DNA of 10,834 bases from an uncultured bacterium (GTDB lineage Bacteria > Actinomycetota > Coriobacteriia > Coriobacteriales > Eggerthellaceae). The position numbers were made by a program, and so were the translations under genes. The DNA lies in NCBI GenBank assembly GCA_905215035.1, contig CAJMOJ010000062.1, forward strand, positions 1-10,834. The letters run 5' to 3'. Positions 6,132-10,834 of this stretch are shown piece after piece. The notes under the pieces were generated by a model. It made no database searches. It worked only from the letters and a program-made list of their open reading frames with translations, and was not told where the DNA came from. How positions within the stretch are numbered: position 1 is the first letter of the stretch; each line of letters starts with the position of its first letter.

Positions 6132-8087
6132 TTACGACTCACCTCCTTCACAAGGAGGGGCATCAGAAGAAGCAGTATCGAGAGATCCATCGGCAAAATT
6201 ACCTTGTAATTCAGCTTCCGAAAGTTGCGATAAGGCAAGATCACGATAGGACTCATTGGCCAAAAACAGCTCATCATGAGTCCCTTGAGCCTCAATAGAT
6301 CCCTCACCATCAAGTAAGATTACCTTGTCCGCATCAAGTCCAACGCTCACGCGCTGAGAGACAATAAAGACACAGGCAAAACTGAGCTTTTCTTTAATCC
6401 CATGACGCACAAGAGCATCGGTCTTGAAGTCAAGAGCAGAAAATGAGTCATCAAAAATATAAAGATCTGCTGGCTTAATCAAAGCACGCGCAATAGCAAG
6501 ACGTTGACGCTGACCACCAGAGAGATTTTGGCCTCCTTGCGTTATATGGTAGTCAAGGCCTTCCTCATGCTCAGAAACAAACTCCGCTGCCTGCGCAATA
6601 CGTAACGCCTCCCAGATCTCCTCATCAGTTGCTGCCTCATTACCAATACGCATATTCTCTGCAATCGTTCCAGAGAAAAGTACTGATTGCTGCGGCACAT
6701 AGGCAATGCGACGACGGATAGCTGTTTGCGCAAGATCACGCATGTTGACACCTTCGAAATATACAACTCCTTGAACAGGATCAAGTAACCGCAACATAAG
6801 TTGGGTAATCACCGATTTGCCTGAGCCCGTCGGACCCAGTAATACGGTGGTCGTTTGGGGCTTGAGCGCAAACGATATACCGGAGATACACGACGTTTGA
6901 GCTTCAGTAAAACAATACTCAACATCATCAAACACCATCACATAGGGTGCTCTCATAGATGTTTGGTCACTTTGGTCACTTTGATCGCTTTGGTTGCTTT
7001 GCGTGGTTTCTTGCCTTGAGTCTTGTGTAGTATTGCGGGAGGTTCGTGCCGTATCACAGGCGAGCTCTAATGCGGCATCACGGGCGGTCCTTTGCTCTGC
7101 ATCTTGCGTAGTACCGCAACCAATCTCAAGGTCTTTGATTTGAGAAGTTACCGAAAGCACAGCGGTTATACGCTCAGACGCCGCCAAAGTTCTGGGCAAA
7201 ATGGCAAAAATCATAGACAGCATCATCAATGACATCAAGACAAGGGTTACATATTGCACCAGAGCCATGATCTCACCAGCTGAAAGGCGCCCCGCATCAA
7301 TAGCGCCAGCACCAAACCAATAGAGTGCCACAATGGTTAAATTAAGAACGAGCATCAAAAGCGGCATTACCGCACCCATAAGACGCCCGACCTTAACATA
7401 GGTTTCTGATAAATCACGATTCACCGTGTGAAAACGGCTCTGCTCATACGCTTCCCGATTATAGGCGCGCACAACGCGCACACCGGTTAGCCCTTCACGC
7501 ATAACACGGTTAACCGCATCAATACGCGCTTGCAGAGAACGCAGCAGCGGCATACCAATTTTGAGAAAAATAACCACGATTATAATAATGACAGGGATCG
7601 CAAAAAAGATAATGCTTGCCATTTCCGCATTTGCTTGAAATGCCATGACGCACGCTCCCACAAACATAGCAGGCGTCATAACCGCCATCGTCATCAACAT
7701 TTGCGTGAAGCGTTCTACTTGTTGCACATCATTGGTATTACGCGTGATTAAAGTTGATGTTCCAAAATCATTGAACTCAATCAACGAATAACGCTGTACT
7801 GCCCTAAAGAGCGCTGATCGTATATCACGCCCAAATCCCATCGCCGAACGTGCTGCACAAAGCGCTGCAATAATGACACAAGCAACGGACCCCAACGCCC
7901 ATGCAAGCATTTGTAGGCCAAGCATAATGACGTAATTGAGGTCTTGATGATAGATACCTACATCGACAATATTTGCCATAATGGCTGGAAGCTGCAACTC
8001 TGCCAACACTTGCAAAAAAGTAAAAACGCAGGCAAGCACCACAAGCAATACGTAAGGTTTTAAATATTTCTTGAAAAGGTAAAACAT
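6132..8087 (-). CDS. Heterodimeric ABC exporter subunit A (degenerate catalytic site)
   Basis: Half-transporter of 651 aa counted from ATG 8087 (GTG 8093 is the only other option, since an in-frame TGA lies at 8094-8096). Six predicted membrane segments (about 12-32, 55-78, 132-152, 158-178, 238-258, 277-297) precede the nucleotide-binding domain. Seen: Walker A GPTGSGKS (418-425), Q-loop VPQQSVLFSGTI, canonical LSGGQ (522-526), Walker B IFDD in which the catalytic Glu is Asp547, and Gln578 (VSQRVS) in place of the H-loop His. This matches the degenerate partner of LmrCD/TM287-288-type exporters: it should form one weak ATP site with subunit B's ISQGQ and donate LSGGQ to subunit B's active site. 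Odd: about 50 extra hydrophilic residues between the membrane and ATPase domains (about 324-378), ending in Ser-Asp/Asn-Gln repeats. First gene of its operon; no good Shine-Dalgarno at normal distance. Confidence 0.92.
   Translation of the reverse strand: MFYLFKKYLKPYVLLVVLACVFTFLQVLAELQLPAIMANIVDVGIYHQDLNYVIMLGLQMLAWALGSVACVIIAALCAARSAMGFGRDIRSALFRAVQRYSLIEFNDFGTSTLITRNTNDVQQVERFTQMLMTMAVMTPAMFVGACVMAFQANAEMASIIFFAIPVIIIIVVIFLKIGMPLLRSLQARIDAVNRVMREGLTGVRVVRAYNREAYEQSRFHTVNRDLSETYVKVGRLMGAVMPLLMLVLNLTIVALYWFGAGAIDAGRLSAGEIMALVQYVTLVLMSLMMLSMIFAILPRTLAASERITAVLSVTSQIKDLEIGCGTTQDAEQRTARDAALELACDTARTSRNTTQDSRQETTQSNQSDQSDQSDQTSMRAPYVMVFDDVEYCFTEAQTSCISGISFALKPQTTTVLLGPTGSGKSVITQLMLRLLDPVQGVVYFEGVNMRDLAQTAIRRRIAYVPQQSVLFSGTIAENMRIGNEAATDEEIWEALRIAQAAEFVSEHEEGLDYHITQGGQNLSGGQRQRLAIARALIKPADLYIFDDSFSALDFKTDALVRHGIKEKLSFACVFIVSQRVSVGLDADKVILLDGEGSIEAQGTHDELFLANESYRDLALSQLSEAELQGNFADGSLDTASSDAPPCEGGES
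6139..6158 (-). promoter_or_regulatory. Ribosome binding site of exporter subunit B sequestered in a hairpin
   Basis: In the minus-strand mRNA, CCUCCUU-GUG-AAGGAGG forms a perfect 7-bp stem (arms 6152-6158 and 6142-6148) with a 3-base loop. The 3' arm is the Shine-Dalgarno (AAGGAGGTGA, 6139-6148) of subunit B. The structure lies in the last codons of subunit A (Pro-Pro-Cys-Glu-Gly-Gly), so ribosomes finishing subunit A would melt it. I infer obligate translational coupling that balances the two subunits. Confidence 0.6.
6962..7006. repeat. Five 9-base tandem repeats in the exporter linker
   Basis: Plus-strand consensus TTTGGTCAC. Units start at 6962, 6971, 6980, 6989 and 6998; the first two are identical and the others diverge progressively. 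On the coding (minus) strand the repeats give Ser-Asp/Asn-Gln units within the hydrophilic insertion of subunit A. The unit length keeps the frame, so copy number can change without disrupting the gene. Confidence 0.85.
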
Positions 8088-8088
8088 C

Positions 8089-8125
8089 TGCACTCAAGTC
8101 TAACGCAGTACAAGACAACACCTCC
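8089..8125 (-). promoter_or_regulatory. Distant Shine-Dalgarno with intervening hairpin before exporter subunit A
   Basis: The only good Shine-Dalgarno, GGAGG (8121-8125), is 33 bases before ATG 8087, too far for normal use. Between them TGTACT (8107-8112) can pair with AGTGCA (8089-8094), 6 pairs including one G-U, with a 12-base loop. Folding would leave about 9 bases between GGAGG and the ATG, a normal distance. The stem is weak, so this is a proposal only. Confidence 0.3.
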
Positions 8126-8143
8126 AGCGTTTCGCTAAATGTA

Positions 8144-8191
8144 AGATTTGGTTTGACAATCCGCTTCGTATTCCACAAACAAGCCAAATCT
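8144..8191. repeat. 12-base inverted repeat in the divergent region
   Basis: Left arm AGATTTGGTTTG (8144-8155) and right arm CAAGCCAAATCT (8180-8191) are complementary at 11 of 12 positions, with a 24-base spacer. As plus-strand RNA the odd position is a G-U pair; as minus-strand RNA it is a C/A mismatch. It could be a regulator site with two half-sites or a leader RNA structure. No T run follows, so it is not a typical terminator. Confidence 0.5.
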
Positions 8192-8274
8192 AATATCAGA
8201 CAAACTCGAATCAATCTGTCAGAGCCTATAACACCCCTTTCAACTATCCATACACAAAAATTAACAGCCATTAC

Positions 8275-8290
8275 ACTGAACGCGTTCAGT
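8275..8290. promoter_or_regulatory. Perfect 16-base palindrome, candidate repressor operator
   Basis: ACTGAACGCGTTCAGT is perfectly self-complementary with no spacer, the form typical of dimeric helix-turn-helix (for example TetR-type) operators. It lies about 185 bases before the exporter start and 86 before the VOC start, immediately before a TATTAT box, so a bound repressor would cover the -35 area of a plus-strand promoter. No regulator gene is in the window. Confidence 0.5.
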
Positions 8291-8299
8291 CTCTTTGTT

Positions 8300-8305
8300 T
8301 ATTAT
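8300..8305 (+). promoter_or_regulatory. Possible -10 box for the VOC/SDR genes
   Basis: TATTAT matches TATAAT at five of six positions. At 17-base spacing the -35 position (8277-8282, TGAACG) falls inside the palindrome and matches TTGACA poorly, which would suit an activated or regulated promoter. Low certainty. Confidence 0.25.
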
Positions 8306-8376
8306 GAAATCATGACATTTTTGCGTGTTTGTCCACCTACGCGCAATTACCTGACCCCGATCGCAAAGAGAGAACA

Positions 8377-8850
8377 ATGAAAATTCAAGATCTCACCATG
8401 ACCGACGAGTTTAACGAAATCGTCCAAATTGGCATTATTACCCTTGATTTAGAGAAGACTAAAGAAGCAATGCTTGACGTATTTGGTCTTGAACCTGATG
8501 CAGGTGGCGACTCTGTTTACACCAAATGCTTTTATCGCGATGGGCAAATTATTGATGCTGAAGTAAAGTCTGCATTCTACAACTTTTTTAATATTCAGCT
8601 TGAGTTCCTTGAGCCAACTGGTGAAGCAGATACTGTCTGGAGCGACTACGTAAAGATGGGTCGCACCGGTCTTCATCATATCCGCTTTGACGTTTCAGAT
8701 AACGACGTAGCCAACAAGCTCATGGCTGAAAAGGGTATCAAGGTTTGGATGGAAGGCACCTCTTTAATTGATCCAACCTGCCGCTTTACCTATTACGATT
8801 CACTCGACAAGCTGGGCTTTATCGTTGAAGCAGTAACCCGCTCAAAGTAA
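8377..8850 (+). CDS. VOC-superfamily (glyoxalase/methylmalonyl-CoA epimerase-like) protein
   Basis: Small cytoplasmic metalloprotein of 157 aa. Start set at ATG 8377, with purine-rich AAAGAGAG just upstream; the longer frame would need a TTG at 8329 without a Shine-Dalgarno. Two paired beta-alpha-beta-beta-beta units are recognisable. Predicted metal ligands by position are Gln17 (VQIGIITLDL), Glu76 (IQLEFLEP), His101 (GLHHIRFDV) and Glu151 (GFIVEAV), a Gln/Glu/His/Glu set as in human glyoxalase I. The blocks LEFLEP and GLHHI resemble methylmalonyl-CoA epimerase, so a lyase, epimerase or other isomerase role is open. The next gene is an SDR, 92 bases downstream on the same strand, so the two may act in one short pathway. 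Codon use looks biased (ACC, GGT, CGC, AAG), as in well-expressed genes, unlike the adjacent exporter genes. Confidence 0.8.
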   Translation: MKIQDLTMTDEFNEIVQIGIITLDLEKTKEAMLDVFGLEPDAGGDSVYTKCFYRDGQIIDAEVKSAFYNFFNIQLEFLEPTGEADTVWSDYVKMGRTGLHHIRFDVSDNDVANKLMAEKGIKVWMEGTSLIDPTCRFTYYDSLDKLGFIVEAVTRSK

Positions 8851-8894
8851 GACAGTCCTCCATCACGAACTAAGACGTTTTTATATCACAAGTT

Positions 8895-8924
8895 GCGATA
8901 AACCAATCGCTAAAAAGTTTTTAG
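8895..8924 (+). repeat. Two adjoining dyads in the VOC-SDR spacer
   Basis: GCGAT (8895-8899) and ATCGC (8906-8910) form a 5-bp hairpin with a 6-base loop. CTAAAAAGTTTTTAG (8910-8924) is a palindrome around one base and shares base 8910 with it. Together they lie just before the weak SDR ribosome binding site. They could attenuate readthrough, protect the mRNA or bind a regulator; none is shown by the sequence. Confidence 0.35.
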
Positions 8925-8942
8925 AGAAAAGAGATAACACTC

Positions 8943-9749
8943 ATGGCTGATTCATCAAAAAAGGTTGTTTTAATCACAGGCGGAGCGATGGGACAAGGTC
9001 GTACCCATGCTGTTGCTTTTGCAGAAGCAGATTACAATGTTGTACTCCTTGATATGCTTGATCCAGAAGCTCCTGCCTTTAAAGAAACCATTGATGCAGT
9101 TGAAAAAGCGGGCGCGACCGTTCTTGCGATCAAGACCAATATCACCTCCACCCCAGAAATGGAAGCAGCATTTGCCCAAGCTTGGGACACCTTTGGTCGC
9201 CTTGATGTTGTTATCGCCAATGCTGGCATCATCAACTTCGGTTACACCTGGGATCTTACGGACGAGCAAGTTGAAAAGGCGCTTTCTGTTAACCTTGAAG
9301 GAACCTGGCGTACTGATAAATATGCTGCAATCTATATGCGCAAACAGGGCTATGGTCGCATCATCAATATTTCTTCTGTTTCAGGCTTAAAAGGTACTGC
9401 TCAATTGGCAACTTACTGCATGACCAAGTTTGGCATTATTGGCCTTACTAAGACCCTTGCACTTGAGTTGCAAAGCGAGGGTTTGCCTATCTACTGTAAT
9501 GTAGTTTGTCCCACCAAAGTTCGTACTCCTATGTGCGAGACCGACACCTATGTCAACTTTGTTAATACCACCATGGGCAAAAATTTCTCAACATGGCAAG
9601 AAATGTTTGAAGACGAGAAAAATCCTGGCGGCTTGAAATTCTTGAACCCTGAAGACATTACTGAGATGGTTTTGTGGCTTGCTGAATCTGACGCAGCAAC
9701 CAAATTCAATGGCCGTGAAATTGTTGTTGACCGTGGAGCAATGCTCTAA
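8943..9749 (+). CDS. Short-chain dehydrogenase/reductase, mycofactocin/carveol-dehydrogenase-like
   Basis: NAD-dependent alcohol or carbonyl oxidoreductase, 268 aa, cytoplasmic. Seen: Rossmann motif TGGAMGQG (12-19), Asp37 at the end of strand 2 (favours NAD over NADP), NAG (93-95), and the catalytic tetrad Asn117, Ser145, Tyr158 (YCMTK) and Lys162. GQGRTHA right after the glycine motif and CPTKVRTPM after strand 6 resemble the GQGRSHA and HPTxVxTPM blocks of the mycofactocin-associated SDR group. No mycofactocin biosynthesis gene is visible here, so ordinary soluble NAD use is equally possible. The ATG at 8943 has a poor Shine-Dalgarno (AAGAG, about 10 bases upstream). The gene follows VOC by 92 bases, shares its biased codon use, and ends before a strong terminator. 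Substrate unknown; sterol, bile acid, terpene or sugar alcohols are all compatible with the fold. Confidence 0.9.
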   Translation: MADSSKKVVLITGGAMGQGRTHAVAFAEADYNVVLLDMLDPEAPAFKETIDAVEKAGATVLAIKTNITSTPEMEAAFAQAWDTFGRLDVVIANAGIINFGYTWDLTDEQVEKALSVNLEGTWRTDKYAAIYMRKQGYGRIINISSVSGLKGTAQLATYCMTKFGIIGLTKTLALELQSEGLPIYCNVVCPTKVRTPMCETDTYVNFVNTTMGKNFSTWQEMFEDEKNPGGLKFLNPEDITEMVLWLAESDAATKFNGREIVVDRGAML

Positions 9750-9800
9750 AAGCAACTATGAAATCCATTGTCCCGGAAATCCATCGTCCTGCTGAAACAC

Positions 9801-9830
9801 AAAAGGCGAGCGTAATGCTCGCCTTTTTTA
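9801..9830. terminator. Strong bidirectional rho-independent terminator
   Basis: GGCGAGC (9805-9811), loop GTAAT, GCTCGCC (9817-9823), flanked by AAAA on the left and six T on the right, so it works in both directions. It ends the VOC/SDR transcript and lies 55 bases past the stop of the convergent thioesterase gene. Confidence 0.92.
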
Positions 9831-9884
9831 ATATGCTGCATAGCTACCAAATTTCACTACCGATTCGCTACAGACACAGCAAAG

Positions 9885-10412
9885 CTAATTCTGAGCTTGG
9901 GCGCGCTCACGTTCATGTTCGCGTTCACGCTCTTTTTCCGCTAGACGCTCAAGCGAGACAATCTTGGTGATAAAGATCCCATCGGAAACAATATCATCAT
10001 CCTCATCACGCACTTCAACATTCCAAATCTGCTTATTTTTCTCTTGATGATCAAATACTGCCGTAGCACGTAACACACCTTGTTTGCCCGGCTTTTTGTG
10101 ATCAACTTCAATGTGCACACCAAACGGACGTTCTTTGCTAAAGTCGGTGCGCATATCCGCCGCACGGCTTGCCGCAGACTCAATAAGCGCAAGGGTCACA
10201 CCACCATGGAGAAAACCAAAAGGTTGATATAACCGAGGAGAAATATCAAGCTCAGCAACAACTTTATCGGTACTGAGATAGGGAAAACGTATACCTAACA
10301 TGCCGTTAAAGGTGTTGACGCATTGCTTATCAATTGCCGCAATACGCTGCTCGACATCACTAAAATCAACGCCATCCATCCACGAATCATCCGTTGCATA
10401 GACATCTGACAT
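9885..10412 (-). CDS. PaaI/YdiI-like hotdog-fold thioesterase
   Basis: Acyl-CoA (or other thioester) hydrolase, 175 aa, cytoplasmic. Start set at ATG 10412, one base after the stop of the upstream gene (TAATATG) with GAGGGG about 10 bases before it; the longer frame would need a TTG at 10430 that overlaps this ribosome binding site. Seen: the hotdog helix FLHGGVTLALIESAAS with His69-Gly-Gly and Glu78, the positions used for catalysis in the YdiI/EntH and PaaI groups, then IEVDHKKPGKQGVLRATA typical of the following strands. YdiI-like members include menaquinone-pathway DHNA-CoA thioesterase, but nothing in this window supports that role. The C terminus (about 154-175) is an unusual Glu/Arg repeat, probably a charged helix. 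Cotranscribed with the UPF0303-like gene; ends toward the shared terminator. Confidence 0.87.
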   Translation of the reverse strand: MSDVYATDDSWMDGVDFSDVEQRIAAIDKQCVNTFNGMLGIRFPYLSTDKVVAELDISPRLYQPFGFLHGGVTLALIESAASRAADMRTDFSKERPFGVHIEVDHKKPGKQGVLRATAVFDHQEKNKQIWNVEVRDEDDDIVSDGIFITKIVSLERLAEKEREREHERERAQAQN

Positions 10413-10413
10413 A

Positions 10414-10834
10414 TTAGAACAGCCCCTCAATATCTACGCCTAGTTCACCCTTGAACGCTTTCTCTACTGCCTCAAATGCAAGTGCATGATCCTCATGACT
10501 CTTCATACCCGTAACAGTAATAGCACCAACTACGCCGACGCCCGCAACACGAATAGGAAACGATCCACCGGCTGGTGCATAATCTTTATAGTCAAAACCA
10601 CGCCATTCAAATGGATGTAATCCTTGTTCGCACCAGCACTCCCAATAATAGGAACTGCCATTGCTTGCGTACACCAAGTTTTCTTTACGACGAAGCCAAT
10701 TATCACTCTCAGGTTTTGTACCAGGCATAGACGCTGCAAATAAAGTGCGATAATTCAATGTCACGCGCACTGCTACCGCGGCGCCCATTTCCGCAGCCCG
10801 TCTTAACACAGACACACCCATCTGGAATGCAAGA
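10414..10834 (-). CDS. GlcG/HbpS-like (UPF0303) protein, 5'-truncated by window edge
   Basis: Small alpha/beta protein of the GlcG/HbpS fold, where some members bind or degrade heme and the yeast relative YBR137W has other roles; function here is uncertain. Visible: about 140 residues. The frame stays open past ATG 10821 (in-frame Leu-Ala-Phe-Gln before it) to the window end, and that stretch continues the family's first helix (QMGVSVLRRAAEMGAAVAVRV), so the true start is probably outside. Family blocks seen: PGTKPESDNWLRRKENLV, the aromatic SSYYWE segment, APAGGSFPIRVAGVGVVGAITVTG, and SHEDHALAFEAVEKAF near the end. The stop is one base from the thioesterase ATG, indicating an operon. No cysteine pair or classical heme motif is evident; the histidine in the EDHA block is commonly present in the family. 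Confidence 0.82.
   Translation of the reverse strand, partial: LAFQMGVSVLRRAAEMGAAVAVRVTLNYRTLFAASMPGTKPESDNWLRRKENLVYASNGSSYYWECWCEQGLHPFEWRGFDYKDYAPAGGSFPIRVAGVGVVGAITVTGMKSHEDHALAFEAVEKAFKGELGVDIEGLF

Larger units (their letters stand above)
8088..8376. other. Divergent intergenic control region between the exporter operon and the VOC/SDR genes
   Basis: This stretch holds the 5' leaders of both divergent units. It contains the distant Shine-Dalgarno/hairpin of exporter subunit A, a 12-base inverted repeat (8144-8191), a perfect palindrome (8275-8290) and a TATTAT box (8300-8305). A TTGACA (8153-8158) has no matching -10 at usual spacing on the plus strand. I could not place a convincing minus-strand promoter. 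A possible 22-codon frame (ATG 8312) ends over the VOC start codon but has no ribosome binding site. No RNA gene is visible. Confidence 0.6.

Noticed and set aside
8153..8158. TTGACA as a -35 box on the plus strand
   Set aside because: No -10-like hexamer occurs 16-18 bases downstream; it overlaps the inverted repeat and is probably incidental.
7825..8271. Minus-strand frame of 148 codons overlapping the exporter start
   Set aside because: Overlaps the membrane-domain codons of subunit A in another frame. The GGAGG at 8121 lies inside it but no start at good spacing gives a plausible protein.
8312..8380. 22-codon frame ending over the VOC start codon (ATGA)
   Set aside because: The overlap is suggestive of a leader peptide, but there is no Shine-Dalgarno before its ATG and no regulatory codon run, so I do not call it a gene.
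1..10834. Mobile elements, CRISPR, tRNA or rRNA genes
   Set aside because: No transposase, integrase, direct-repeat array with spacers, or cloverleaf-forming sequence was seen; genes fill almost all of the window.

Overview
The window (about 45% G+C by eye) is a compact bacterial chromosome segment with ten protein genes. I see no RNA genes, CRISPR arrays, insertion sequences or other mobile DNA. Strong AGGAGG-type ribosome binding sites, abutting or overlapping genes, a HAD-IB phosphatase of the kind frequent in Actinomycetota, and an SDR resembling the mycofactocin-type dehydrogenases suggest a low-GC actinobacterium, possibly a Coriobacteriia/Atopobiaceae member. That placement is inference, because no taxonomic marker gene is present.

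Layout. (1) Bases 1-796, plus strand: prephenate dehydratase (pheA), cut at its 5' end by the window edge. (2) Bases 811-8087, minus strand, converging on pheA with a 14-base gap: five closely spaced genes. In transcription order they are exporter subunit A (degenerate Walker B), exporter subunit B, a HAD-IB phosphatase, an AAA+-like protein whose catalytic residues are eroded, and a MutY-like DNA glycosylase without Fe-S cysteines. The first three abut exactly. A weak terminator-like hairpin follows the HAD gene, so the last two may be a separate transcript; these two overlap by one base (TAATG). (3) Bases 8088-8376: a 289-base divergent control region with a 12-base inverted repeat, a perfect 16-base palindrome and structured leader sequence. 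(4) Bases 8377-9749, plus strand: a VOC/glyoxalase-fold protein and a short-chain dehydrogenase, ended by a strong bidirectional terminator. (5) Bases 9885-10834, minus strand: a hotdog thioesterase and, upstream of it, a GlcG/HbpS-like (UPF0303) protein cut by the window edge.

How the parts fit. The two ABC half-transporters form a typical heterodimeric exporter: one ATP site is predicted degenerate and the other consensus, and the second gene's ribosome binding site lies in a hairpin that translation of the first gene should open. The exporter operon is divergent from the VOC/SDR pair, and the 16-base palindrome between them is a plausible repressor operator, though no regulator gene is in the window. 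VOC plus SDR may handle a small carbonyl or acyl-CoA substrate; the substrate cannot be read from sequence. The most unusual proteins are the AAA+-like pseudo-ATPase and the cluster-less glycosylase encoded directly after it.
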